A DNA stretch of 64,000 nt from Streptomyces sp. NBC_00539 (GTDB lineage: Bacteria; Actinomycetota; Actinomycetes; Streptomycetales; Streptomycetaceae): assembly GCF_036346105.1 (NCBI RefSeq), contig NZ_CP107811.1, forward strand, positions 1,612,001 to 1,676,000, given 5' to 3'. Made by a program: the position numbers and the translations under genes. The notes under the pieces were generated by a model. That model saw nothing but the letters and a program-made list of their open reading frames with translations. It was not told the origin of the DNA and did not search any database. Below, piece by piece: positions 27,265-34,880 of the stretch. Every line of letters begins with the position of its first letter. Position 1 is the stretch's first letter.

Positions 27265-28385
27265 CGGCGCACCGCCGCAACCGGGCGGGGTCCGCGCATG
27301 ACCATCTCGGGCACAGCCGCGCCGGGCGTGGCCAGCAGCAGGTCGACGACGCCGCGCCGGTCCGACTTGGAGCAGACGGGGTCGGTCGCGGCCGCGTCCC
27401 CGGTGAGCAGGAACGCCTGGCAGCGGCAGCCGCCGTGGTCGACGGAGCGCCGGTCGCAGCTGCGGCACAGGTCCGGCATCCATTCCTCGCCGCGGTAGGC
27501 GTTGAAGGAGCCGGACTTGTACCAGATGTCGCCGAGGGGGGTGTCCTTGACGTTGTCGAGGGTGAGGGTGGTGATCGCGCCGGCCGCGGGGCAGGGCAGC
27601 ACGGTGCCGTCGGGGGCGACCGTGAGCTGGAGCGCGCCCCAGCCGTGCATGCACGGCTTGGGGTAGGGCTCGTAGTAGTCCGCGAGCACGTACACGATCT
27701 CCATCGTGCCTTTGAGCCGCTCGATGGCGGCCCGGACGACCGGTTCGGCCGCCGCCAGCTGGTCGGGGGTGGGCATCAGGGCGGCCCGGTTGCGCAGGGC
27801 CCAGCCGTAGTACTGGGTGTTGGCGAGCTCCAGGCGGTCGGCGCCCATGGCTTCGGCGAGTTCGATGAGGCCGGCGAGCTGGTCGTGGTTGCCGCGGTGC
27901 AGGACGGCGTTGACGGTCAGGGGCAGGCCGCGTGCGCGGACCAGCGCCGCGGCGGTGATCTTGTGGTGGTGGGCCCGGGCGCCGGCGAGGAGGTCGGCCC
28001 GTTCGGCTGTCGCACCCTGCACCGACAGCTGTACGTGGTCCAGGCCGCGCTCGGCCAGGTCCGCGAGGCGTGCTTCGGTCAGTCCGAGACCGCTCGTGAC
28101 GAGGTTGACGTACGCGCCGAGGCCGCTCACGTGCGAGACGAGCTCGGGCAGGTCGGGGCGGGCCAGCGGCTCGCCGCCCGACAGGTGCACCTGCAGGACG
28201 CCGATCTCGCGGGCCTGGGTGAACACCTCCGTCCACTGCGCAGTGGTCAACTCCTTCTCGCGCTCGATGAGTTCGAGCGGGTTGGAGCAGTATCCGCAGT
28301 GCAGCGGGCAGCGGTGGGTGAGTTCGGCGAGCAGCCCCAGCGGCGGGGCGGCGGCCGGTGTCTGCGGTGCGGGGGTCAGGTCCAT
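27261..28385 (-). CDS. pqqE: Radical SAM PQQ synthase subunit PqqE
   Basis: A 374-residue radical SAM/SPASM enzyme. PqqE, with PqqD as peptide chaperone, forms the C-C bond between the Glu and Tyr side chains of PqqA. The radical SAM CxxxCxxC motif is in THRCPLHCGYCSNP (about residues 25-35), followed by HLSGGEPLARPDL. The C-terminal SPASM cysteines are visible in CMHGWGALQ, LPCPAAG, LCRSCDRRS, CRCQAF and DPVCSKS. The ATG at 28383-28385 gives MDLTPAPQTP and overlaps the pqqD end by 10 bp. Every family feature is intact. Confidence 0.97.
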   Translation of the reverse strand: MDLTPAPQTPAAAPPLGLLAELTHRCPLHCGYCSNPLELIEREKELTTAQWTEVFTQAREIGVLQVHLSGGEPLARPDLPELVSHVSGLGAYVNLVTSGLGLTEARLADLAERGLDHVQLSVQGATAERADLLAGARAHHHKITAAALVRARGLPLTVNAVLHRGNHDQLAGLIELAEAMGADRLELANTQYYGWALRNRAALMPTPDQLAAAEPVVRAAIERLKGTMEIVYVLADYYEPYPKPCMHGWGALQLTVAPDGTVLPCPAAGAITTLTLDNVKDTPLGDIWYKSGSFNAYRGEEWMPDLCRSCDRRSVDHGGCRCQAFLLTGDAAATDPVCSKSDRRGVVDLLLATPGAAVPEMVMRGPRPVAAVRR

Positions 28386-28630
28386 CGGACGACTCCGTTC
28401 TCGGCGAGCCGTGCCAGCACCGCACCGACCTCTTCCTCGCGCACCCCGGCGTACGTGGCGCCCAGCGCCTCGGCGATCCCCGGTACGGTCGTCACCCCGT
28501 CGCACAGTTCGAGCACCGAGACGGCCGTGCGGTTGGGCACGAGCACGCCTTCGGGGTGGAGGACGACGTGGGTCTGCCGGGTCTTGTCGTAGATGAGCCG
28601 CACACCGCGGCCGAGTACGGGCCGCTCCAC
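28376..28630 (-). CDS. pqqD: PQQ biosynthesis protein PqqD (PqqA-binding chaperone)
   Basis: A small winged-helix RiPP recognition protein that binds PqqA and presents it to PqqE. The reading begins (V)ERPVLGRGVRLIYDKTR and contains the PqqD hallmark LHPEGVLVPNRTAVSVLELCDG, with a C-terminal LARLAENGVVRW. I place the start at the GTG at 28628-28630 because AAGGAG lies 5 nt upstream. A GTG two codons earlier (28636) would sit inside that site. The resulting 84 residues fit the family at about 90. It lies 40 bp after pqqC and overlaps pqqE. Confidence 0.93.
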   Translation of the reverse strand: MERPVLGRGVRLIYDKTRQTHVVLHPEGVLVPNRTAVSVLELCDGVTTVPGIAEALGATYAGVREEEVGAVLARLAENGVVRWT

Positions 28631-28670
28631 GGCCACTCCTTCTCGCAGGTCTCGCAGGTTCGGTTCCCCG

Positions 28671-29369
28671 TCACCCGGGCACGGTGACGGCGGCGCGTTC
28701 GATGGCGTCGAGCATCAGCCACAGCACCTCGCACTTGAAGCGGAGCGCGGCGACGGCCGCGTCCTGGTGCTCGCGGGTGGTGGCGTACCGGACGACGATG
28801 TCGAGGGTGCCCTTGCCCTCCCCGGAGACCGCTTCGATCCGGTCGGTGAAGTAGGCGAGGTCCTCGGCCCGGATCCAGTCGTAGTGGGCGAGCATGTCGG
28901 TGACCCTGCGGGTCATCAGGTGCCCGGCGAACATCTCCGTCAGGCCCGAGGCGATCGCCTCGGTCCACGGCTTCGTGCGGGCGAAGGTGACGTACGCGTC
29001 GACCGCGAACCGCACCCCGGGCAGCAGGTGGCGTTCGTCCAGCACCTCTTCGCGGGTCAGGCCCACGGCCTCGCACAGCCGCATCCAGCGCTCGATGCCG
29101 CCCTCGTCGCCGGGGGTGCCGTCGTGGTAGGCGAGGCGGTCCACCCAGGCCCGCCGGACCTCGGGCAGCGGGCAGTTGCTGATGATCGCCGCGTCCTTCT
29201 GCGGCAGCATGCGCTGGTAGTACCAGCGGTTCGCGGCCCACAGCCGCAGCTCGCGCCGGTCCAGGGCGCCGCTGTGCAGGCGCCGGTGGAAGGGGTGGGC
29301 GCCCCAGTAGGAGGAGGACAGCCCGCGCAGGGCGCCGATGAACTCGGACTCGCCCAGAAGTGTGGTCAT
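28671..29369 (-). CDS. pqqC: PQQ synthase PqqC
   Basis: A 232-residue all-helical, cofactorless oxidase that performs the final ring closure and eight-electron oxidation to PQQ. Family motifs are HPFHRRLHSGAL, LWAANRWYYQRMLPQKDAAI (substrate-binding Arg/Tyr region), DEGGIERWMRLCEAVGL and ALRFKCEVLWLMLDAIE near the C-terminus. The ATG at 29367-29369 follows a GGGAAACC stretch. The gene is 83 bp downstream of pqqA, and that gap carries a strong hairpin. Length is close to the usual 240-250. Confidence 0.96.
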   Translation of the reverse strand: MTTLLGESEFIGALRGLSSSYWGAHPFHRRLHSGALDRRELRLWAANRWYYQRMLPQKDAAIISNCPLPEVRRAWVDRLAYHDGTPGDEGGIERWMRLCEAVGLTREEVLDERHLLPGVRFAVDAYVTFARTKPWTEAIASGLTEMFAGHLMTRRVTDMLAHYDWIRAEDLAYFTDRIEAVSGEGKGTLDIVVRYATTREHQDAAVAALRFKCEVLWLMLDAIERAAVTVPG

Positions 29370-29407
29370 ATCGGTTTCCCGCCCGTGGTCCGTCGTCCTG
29401 TGACCGT

Positions 29408-29437
29408 GGCGGGTGCCGGTGTGCGCCGGCCCCCGCC
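29408..29437 (-). promoter_or_regulatory. Stem-loop between pqqA and pqqC (possible attenuator or mRNA processing site)
   Basis: GGCGGG-t-GCCGG at 29408-29419 pairs with CCGGC-c-CCCGCC at 29426-29437: 11 base pairs with one symmetric mismatch and a 6-nt loop. It is wholly within the 83 bp pqqA-pqqC gap. A partial terminator here would yield more transcript of the small precursor than of the enzymes, as reported for other pqq operons. That role is inferred. Confidence 0.6.
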
Positions 29438-29452
29438 GTCCCGAGGGCCGGT

Positions 29453-29572
29453 TCACTTCTCCAGACGCGCGGCGTACGCGGTGACCTCGAAAGCCGTCTC
29501 GAAGGCGACGAAGTCGGGGGTCGTCCACACCTCGGTGGTCCACGCCTCGGGGGTCTCGGTGATCTCAGCCAT
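29453..29572 (-). CDS. pqqA: PQQ precursor peptide PqqA
   Basis: A 39-residue precursor peptide whose Glu and Tyr side chains become PQQ. The core reads VWTTPDFVAF then ETAFEVTAYAARLEK, aligning with the classical PqqA pattern W-x-x-P-x-F ... FEVT-x-Y. The conserved pair is Glu29 and Tyr33 (E-V-T-A-Y). The Gly usually preceding FEVT is Ala here. The N-terminus is longer than in proteobacterial PqqA (about 23 residues) and contains an extra W-T-T-E segment, perhaps part of the PqqD-binding leader. The ATG is at 29570-29572 with AGGAGC 6 bp upstream. It is the first gene of the operon. Confidence 0.93.
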   Translation of the reverse strand: MAEITETPEAWTTEVWTTPDFVAFETAFEVTAYAARLEK

Positions 29573-29744
29573 GGGGTGCTCCTTCGCTCGATGCCCTGCC
29601 GATTCGGGCAGAAACCTACGGCCGCCGGCGGCCGCCGCCGATCCCCTAAACACCCCTGACCACCGCCCGGCACCCCTGCCACGGGCGTCACCCGGCCGGC
29701 TGACCCCGTTGGCCGTCTGGCGCCGGGCCCGGCTTGCTGGACGG
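29573..29744. promoter_or_regulatory. Divergent pqqA / membrane-protein promoter with repeated AGGGG motifs
   Basis: This 172 bp gap lies between pqqA (minus) and a membrane protein gene (plus). On the minus strand, reading toward pqqA, it holds CAGGGGTG (29671-29678), CAGGGGTG (29651-29658) and TAGGGGAT (29641-29648). Their starts are spaced 20 and 10 bp apart, close to whole helical turns. The same 8-mer precedes the PKS and carboxylase genes. An activator site is a reasonable guess; no -35/-10 pair is clear. Confidence 0.45.
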
Positions 29745-30377
29745 ATGAGACAGCGATCACCGGGCGCGTCCCGGACCCAGAACCTGGAGACGCCCCGGGC
29801 GGCGGGAATGGCGGGCATCGTCTTCGCGGTCCTGCTGGCCGCGGCGATCGTGCTCGCCCGTCTCGCGCTGCCGGAAGGAGCCGGCGACTCCGCGGTGCAG
29901 CCCGACGCGGGACAGCGCAGCCAGCTGAGCACGGCCGTGGCACTCGTCCCCTTCGCCGGCATCGCCTTCCTGTGGTTCATGGGCGCCGTGCGCGCGCACA
30001 CCGGGGAGGCCGAGGACCGGTTCGTGGCCACCGTCTTCCTGGGCAGCGGACTGGTCTTCGTCGCCTCCCTCTTCGGCGCCTCCGCGGCCGCCGGGACCGT
30101 GCTCTCCGCCCACCAGCCGCAGGACTTCGGCCGGTACTTCGCGTACGAGCTGCTCACGACGTACGGCATGCGGATGGCCGCCGTCTTCGTCTTCGCGACG
30201 TCCACCATCGGACGCAAGCTGGGCGTCTTCCCCCGCGCGCTGAGCGTGGCCGGGCTCGTGGCCGGCCTGGCGCTCCTGGTGGTGGGCTCCTCCGTGCCGT
30301 GGTCCGAGCTGGTCTTCCCCGCCTGGGCGCTCCTGATCAGCCTGTACATCCTGCGGGCCGCCCGCCCCGCTCCCTGA
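29745..30377 (+). CDS. Membrane protein of unknown function, about five TM segments
   Basis: A 210-residue hydrophobic protein I cannot assign to a named family. After a polar N-terminus (RSPGASRTQNLETPRAAG) come hydrophobic stretches at roughly residues 22-42 (MAGIVFAVLLAAAIVLARLAL), 65-85 (STAVALVPFAGIAFLWFMGA), 98-120 (ATVFLGSGLVFVASLFG), a region around 140-160 (MRMAAVFVFATSTIG) and 165-205 (two segments ending in LLISLYILRAARPAP). The ATG at 29745 is the first in frame after pqqA. It is divergent from pqqA and shares its promoter region, and it lies 111 bp before the ferredoxin gene. It could be housekeeping or cluster-linked; nothing in the sequence decides this. Confidence 0.75.
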   Translation: MRQRSPGASRTQNLETPRAAGMAGIVFAVLLAAAIVLARLALPEGAGDSAVQPDAGQRSQLSTAVALVPFAGIAFLWFMGAVRAHTGEAEDRFVATVFLGSGLVFVASLFGASAAAGTVLSAHQPQDFGRYFAYELLTTYGMRMAAVFVFATSTIGRKLGVFPRALSVAGLVAGLALLVVGSSVPWSELVFPAWALLISLYILRAARPAP

Positions 30378-30488
30378 GGGCGCGGGAGCGGGCGGCCGTC
30401 ACCCCGATGGTCCGCCCGGACGGGCCGGAACGGCGCGCGCACGGCACGCTGGTCCGGGGAGCCAGGGGGTCACCGAAAGGACCGCACG

Positions 30489-30722
30489 TTGCTGAGGCTT
30501 GTCGTCGATCTCAACCGGTGCCAGGGGTACGCGCAGTGCGCGTTCCTCGCGCCCGACGTCTTCGCGATGCACGGGGACGAGGGGCTCCTCTACGATCCGC
30601 AGGCCGAGGAGGCCCAGCGCGAGCGGCTGGCGCAGGCCGCCGCCGCCTGCCCCGTACAGGCCATCCTCGTCGACGACCTGGACCGCGACCTGGCGGGTGC
30701 CGCGGAGGGCCGCGATGCATGA
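30489..30722 (+). CDS. [3Fe-4S]-type ferredoxin for P450
   Basis: A 77-residue small ferredoxin starting at TTG 30489, with GAAAGGA upstream. Cysteines occur in NRCQGYAQCAF and AACPVQAI. The C-x5-C ... C-P spacing is typical of the [3Fe-4S] ferredoxins that feed electrons to actinomycete P450s, where one cysteine of a [4Fe-4S] ligand set is lost. It overlaps the next gene (ferredoxin reductase) by 8 bp, so the two are coupled. With the P450 two genes downstream it makes a complete NAD(P)H-to-P450 chain. An alternative use as a general electron carrier is less likely given the operon. Confidence 0.9.
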   Translation: MLRLVVDLNRCQGYAQCAFLAPDVFAMHGDEGLLYDPQAEEAQRERLAQAAAACPVQAILVDDLDRDLAGAAEGRDA

Positions 30723-32106
30723 AGTGACCCTGGACCACCTCAAGCGCGAGGGCCGGATCGTCGTGGTGGGAGCCTCGCTGGCCGGGCTGCGCGCCGCCGA
30801 GACCATCCGCGACAAGGGCTTCACCGGCTCGCTGACCATGATCGGTGACGAGCCGTACGAGCCGTACGACCGCCCGCCGCTCTCCAAGGGCGTCCTGCTC
30901 GGCAAGTCGACCGCCGAACGCACCGCGCTGCCCCGCCGCCGCGCCATCGACGCCGAGTGGCGGCTGGGCACGGCGGCGACCGGCCTCGACATGGCCGCCC
31001 GGCGCGTCAGGCTCGCCGACGGCGACGAGGTCCCGTACGACCGGCTGCTGATCGCGACCGGCGTACGGGCACGGCCCTGGCCGAACGCGGCCGAGGGCGA
31101 GCTCGACGGGGTGTTCGTGCTGCGCACCCGCGACGACGGCGCGGCGCTCGCGCGACGGCTGGACGCCGGACCCCGCAGGGTCCTGGTGATCGGCGCCGGG
31201 TTCACCGGCTCGGAGATCGCCTCGGCGTGCCGGGAACGCGGGGTGCAGGTCACCGTCGCCGAACGCGGCGACGCGCCCCTCGTGGGCGCGCTGGGCGGGG
31301 TGATCGGGGCGGTGGCCGCCGAACTCCAGCGGGAGAACGGCGTAGACCTGCGCACCGGCGTCATGGTCACCGCCCTGGAGGGCGACTCCACCGGACGGGT
31401 GCGGGCCGCGCACCTGTCCGACGGCACCACGCTGGAGTGCGACGTGGTCGTCGTCTCGCTGGGCGCCCAGCGCAACACCGAATGGCTGGCCGGCTCCGGA
31501 CTCGGCGCGGGGCCGCGCGGCATCGCCTGCGACGCGGGCTGCCGGGCGTTCGACATCCGGGGCATCGTCACCGACGACATCTACGTCGCGGGCGACGTGG
31601 CCCGCTCCCCGCACCCCCTGTTCGGCTACCAGTTCCTGTCGCTGGAACACTGGGGCAACGCGGTCTCCCAGGCGGAGACCGCCGCCCACAACATGCTCAG
31701 CGTAAGCACGGACCGGCGGCCGCACATCTGGGTGCCGGCCTTCTGGTCCTCGCAGTTCGGGGTCAACATCAAGTCCGTCGGCGTGCCGTCGATGGGCTCC
31801 GAGATCATGATCGCCCAGGGTTCGCTCGCGGAACGCCGCTTCACCGGCGTGTACGGGTACCAGGGCCGCGTCATCGGGGCCGTCACCTTCGACAACGCCC
31901 GGTGGCTGCAGTTCTACCAGCAGCAGATCGAGACGACCGCGCCCTTCCCGGTGCCGTTCCCGACGGTCGACCGGCGCCCGGACGGCCACCGGCCCGTCCC
32001 GGCCGACTTCCCCGACCCGTCCGTGCCCACGCACGGGCCGACCATCACCCTCAGCGGATATTCGCCGGCCGACCGGCGGATGACGTTCACCCCCGCCGGG
32101 CACTGA
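30715..32106 (+). CDS. NAD(P)H-dependent FAD ferredoxin reductase
   Basis: A 463-residue two-dinucleotide-domain flavoprotein. The FAD-binding motif is RIVVVGASLAGLRAAETIR near residues 13-31, and PYDRPPLSKGVL follows as in putidaredoxin-reductase-type enzymes. The NAD(P)H motif is VLVIGAGFTGSEIA at about residues 158-171, and a C-terminal FAD contact lies in DIYVAGDVARS. The ATG at 30715 begins MHEVTLDHLK and overlaps the ferredoxin stop. The enzyme reduces the ferredoxin encoded immediately upstream. The P450 gene follows after 25 bp. Its C-terminal extension (about residues 400-463) is slightly longer than usual and of unclear role. Confidence 0.94.
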   Translation: MHEVTLDHLKREGRIVVVGASLAGLRAAETIRDKGFTGSLTMIGDEPYEPYDRPPLSKGVLLGKSTAERTALPRRRAIDAEWRLGTAATGLDMAARRVRLADGDEVPYDRLLIATGVRARPWPNAAEGELDGVFVLRTRDDGAALARRLDAGPRRVLVIGAGFTGSEIASACRERGVQVTVAERGDAPLVGALGGVIGAVAAELQRENGVDLRTGVMVTALEGDSTGRVRAAHLSDGTTLECDVVVVSLGAQRNTEWLAGSGLGAGPRGIACDAGCRAFDIRGIVTDDIYVAGDVARSPHPLFGYQFLSLEHWGNAVSQAETAAHNMLSVSTDRRPHIWVPAFWSSQFGVNIKSVGVPSMGSEIMIAQGSLAERRFTGVYGYQGRVIGAVTFDNARWLQFYQQQIETTAPFPVPFPTVDRRPDGHRPVPADFPDPSVPTHGPTITLSGYSPADRRMTFTPAGH

Positions 32107-32131
32107 CCCGCAGGCCCCCGGAGGACCCGCA

Positions 32132-33370
32132 ATGACCCACGGCATCCTGAGCGACATCCTGGACTACGCCAACCGCGCGAACCCGTACCCGCTGTACGAG
32201 GAACTGCGCAGGACTCCCGTCTTCCACGACGGGAGCGGGCCGTACGTCATCAGTACCTACTACGAGATCCAGGGCCTGCTGCACGACCCGAGGCTCAGCT
32301 CCGACGCCCGCAACCTGGCCGCGACGGCCGGGGACCCGCTGGCCGGGGAGGCCGAGGAGGAAGCGGCGCTGCCGCCCAGCTTCCTCAAGCTGGACCCGCC
32401 CGAACACGACCGGCTCCGCCGGATGACCAACCGGCCCTTTGGGCCGCCGCACTCCCCGCGCCGCGTGGACGGGATGCGCGACGACCTGCGCGCCATCGTC
32501 ACGGGGCTCATCGACAACCTCGGGGACCCCGGACGGATCGACCTGGTCGACCAGTTCGCCTACCCGTTCCCCGTCACCATGATCTGCCGGCTGCTCGGGG
32601 TGCCGCGCGAGGACGAGCCCCGCTTCCACGTCTGGGCGGACACCCTCGCCGCGAGCCTGGACCCCGACCCTGACGCGGACCCCGCCGAACGGCAGCGCAA
32701 GACCCACGACTCCCGCATGGAGCTCGGCATGTACCTGGCCGGGCTGATCGAGGAGCGGCGCAAGCACCCCGGTGACGACATGCTGTCCCAACTGGCGGCC
32801 GGGCACGGTCAGGACGAGTCCATGTCCACCATGGAACTGCTCAGCACCGCCGCCCTGCTGCTGATCGCCGGCCACGAGACGACGGTCAACCTGATCACGA
32901 ACGGGATGCTCACGCTGCTGCGCAACCCCGACGTACTGGAGCGGCTGCGCCGGGAGCCGGAGCTCGCGGCGCCGCTGGTGGAGGAGCTGCTGCGGTTCGA
33001 ACCGCCGGTACAGCTGCTGCCGCAGCGCACCCCGCTCGTCGACATCGAGGTGGGCGGTGTCACCATCCCCAAGGGCTCCTCGATGTGGCTGATCCTCGCC
33101 TCGGGCAACCGGGACCCCAAGCGCTTCGAGAACCCCGACCGCTTCGATCCCGACCGCCGGGACGTCCAGCACCTGGGCCTCGGCAGCGGCATCCACAGCT
33201 GCTTCGGCGCCCCCCTGGCCCGCCTGGAGGCACAGCTCGCCCTCACCGAGCTGGCCCGCCGCCTGCACAACCCCCGCCTCCTGGAGGACCCGCCCCCGTA
33301 CCGCCAGAACGCCGTCCTGCGCGGCCCCCGCCACCTCCGCATCGCCTGTGACGAGGTCCGCTCGGCCTAG
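32132..33370 (+). CDS. Cytochrome P450 monooxygenase
   Basis: A 412-residue soluble bacterial class I P450. Diagnostic motifs are the I-helix LLLIAGHETTVN (oxygen-binding Thr), the K-helix ExxR in EELLRFEP, and the haem loop LGLGSGIHSCFGAPLARLE with axial Cys357. The N-terminus MTHGILSDILDYANRANPYPLYEELR is normal for the fold. A GGAGG site lies 10 bp before the ATG. As the third gene of the ferredoxin-reductase-P450 operon it carries its own redox partners. Its position suggests late-stage hydroxylation or epoxidation of the polyketide, but the substrate cannot be read from sequence. It may lie at the right edge of the biosynthetic cluster. Confidence 0.95.
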   Translation: MTHGILSDILDYANRANPYPLYEELRRTPVFHDGSGPYVISTYYEIQGLLHDPRLSSDARNLAATAGDPLAGEAEEEAALPPSFLKLDPPEHDRLRRMTNRPFGPPHSPRRVDGMRDDLRAIVTGLIDNLGDPGRIDLVDQFAYPFPVTMICRLLGVPREDEPRFHVWADTLAASLDPDPDADPAERQRKTHDSRMELGMYLAGLIEERRKHPGDDMLSQLAAGHGQDESMSTMELLSTAALLLIAGHETTVNLITNGMLTLLRNPDVLERLRREPELAAPLVEELLRFEPPVQLLPQRTPLVDIEVGGVTIPKGSSMWLILASGNRDPKRFENPDRFDPDRRDVQHLGLGSGIHSCFGAPLARLEAQLALTELARRLHNPRLLEDPPPYRQNAVLRGPRHLRIACDEVRSA

Positions 33371-33409
33371 AGCCGGGGTTCGACGACTGCCGGCCGCCCG
33401 CGCGTGCGC

Positions 33410-34144
33410 TCAGGCGGTCAGCAGTCGTTCGCGCAGGCGGAAGACCGTGGCCGGGGTGATGCCGACGCGGTCGAGGAGGTAGGCGCGGGGGGAGCCGTAG
33501 CGGGCCGTCAGATCGTCGAGGACGAGGGCGAGGACCGTCGCGGGGGCGCGGCCGTACGAGGGCCAGCCCATCGTGCGCCCCGGGTGGGCGGTGTGCCAGT
33601 CGGCGAGGAGGCGGGCCGTGGCCAGCTCGGTGAGGGCGAAGTCGGCCAGGACGTCCTCCCGGGAGACCCCGAGCAGCGTCAGCACGAAGGCGGCGATCAG
33701 CCCGGTGCGGTCCTTGCCGGAGGTGCAGTGGAACACCGTGGCCCCCGGCTCGGCCCCGGCGATCAGCTCCAGCGCGCCGCGGATCTCCTCGGCCCCGTCC
33801 TCGGTGACCTCGGCGGCGCGGTCCGCGAGGTAGCGCCAGGGGTCGACGGCGGGATCGATGGCGGCCTGGTCGTAGGGCCGGTGCTCGATGCTGAGGTTGG
33901 CGTACACGAACCGGTGCGCTTCGGGTACCCGCCCTTTGGCGTCGGCCTCCCACGGGTAGCGCAGGTCGATGACGGTCCGTATGCCGAGCTCCAGGAACCG
34001 CTGCCAGTCGGCGCCGCGGAGTTTGCCGAGGGAGTCGGCGCGGTAGAGCGCGCCCCAGGCGACCCGGCGGCCGTCGACGCCGCGGTAGCCACCCAGGTCG
34101 CGGAAGTTGTGCAGGCGTTCGAACTCGATGTGGCGACTCGTCAC
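33410..34144 (-). CDS. Tyrosine-specific protein phosphatase family protein
   Basis: A 244-residue phosphatase of the PtpB-like, dual-specificity-fold tyrosine phosphatase family. The P-loop C-x5-R is in VFHCTSGKDRTGLIAA. The N-terminal FRDLGGYRGVDGRRVAWGALYRA is a family hallmark, and the C-terminal YLLDRVGITPATVFRLRERLL also matches. The ATG at 34142-34144 begins MTSRHIEFER. It lies 67 bp downstream of the methyltransferase gene on the same strand and converges on the P450 gene with only 39 bp between stops. It could act on phosphotyrosine, phosphoserine or phosphoinositides. No cluster role can be shown. Confidence 0.9.
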   Translation of the reverse strand: MTSRHIEFERLHNFRDLGGYRGVDGRRVAWGALYRADSLGKLRGADWQRFLELGIRTVIDLRYPWEADAKGRVPEAHRFVYANLSIEHRPYDQAAIDPAVDPWRYLADRAAEVTEDGAEEIRGALELIAGAEPGATVFHCTSGKDRTGLIAAFVLTLLGVSREDVLADFALTELATARLLADWHTAHPGRTMGWPSYGRAPATVLALVLDDLTARYGSPRAYLLDRVGITPATVFRLRERLLTA

Positions 34145-34211
34145 GTGCGGGCTCCTGTCCGGTGCGGTGGTCTTCCGGTCAGGATGATCCCTCAGCCGTC
34201 GCCTCCCGCGC

Positions 34212-34880
34212 TCAGCGTTTGCGCGCCACCGTGAGGCCGTCCGCGATCGGCAGCGTGACCGACTCGACCCGCTCGTCGGCCCGCACGTGCGCGTTGAACT
34301 CCCGGATGGCCAGGGCGTTTCCCGTGGCGTCGGGGCGGACCGCCTCGCCGCCGTACAGGACGTTGTCGGCGAGCAGCAGGCCGCCCGGGCGTACGCGGGG
34401 CACGAGTTCGTCCCAGTAGGCGCGGTACCCGGTCTTGTCGGCGTCCAGGAACACCAGGTCGATCACCGGCTCGGGCGGCAGGTCGCGCAGGGTCTCCAGG
34501 GCGGGGGCGATCCTCAGGTCGATGCGGTCGGCGACCCCGGCCGCCTTCCAGGCCTCCTGGGCGATGCTCGTCCACTCCTCGGAGACGTCACAGGTGAGGA
34601 CCTTGCCGCCGGGGAGCAGGCCCTGGGCGAGGGCGAGCGTGGAGTATCCGGTGAAGGTGCCGACTTCGACGATGCGCAGGGCGCCGGCGAGCTTCGCCAG
34701 CAGGGTGAGGAGGACGCCCTGCTCGTGCGGGACCTGCATCTCGGACGGGCCGCCGAGGGCGTGCGTGCGCGCGATCAGCTGCCGTTGGACGGGGGTGGCG
34801 GGTTCGGCCTGGTCGACCAGGTAGGCGTACACCTCGGGCGTGAGGGGCACGGTCTTCGCTTCGTGGGGGGCACGGGGCAT
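34212..34880 (-). CDS. SAM-dependent O-methyltransferase (caffeoyl-CoA OMT-like)
   Basis: A 222-residue class I methyltransferase of the small, metal-dependent O-methyltransferase family that includes caffeoyl-CoA OMT and catechol OMT-like bacterial enzymes. The SAM motif I is IVEVGTFTGYSTLALAQ (about residues 65-80) and the metal/SAM Asp region is DLVFLDADKTGYRAY. LLLADNVLYGG is the next family signature. I chose the ATG at 34878-34880 (MPRAPHEAKTVPL) because GAAAGGA stands 7 nt upstream; a longer upstream reading is compositionally unlike the family. Natural substrates are usually vicinal diols on aromatic rings. It is divergent from the metalloprotease and upstream of the phosphatase. Confidence 0.92.
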   Translation of the reverse strand: MPRAPHEAKTVPLTPEVYAYLVDQAEPATPVQRQLIARTHALGGPSEMQVPHEQGVLLTLLAKLAGALRIVEVGTFTGYSTLALAQGLLPGGKVLTCDVSEEWTSIAQEAWKAAGVADRIDLRIAPALETLRDLPPEPVIDLVFLDADKTGYRAYWDELVPRVRPGGLLLADNVLYGGEAVRPDATGNALAIREFNAHVRADERVESVTLPIADGLTVARKR

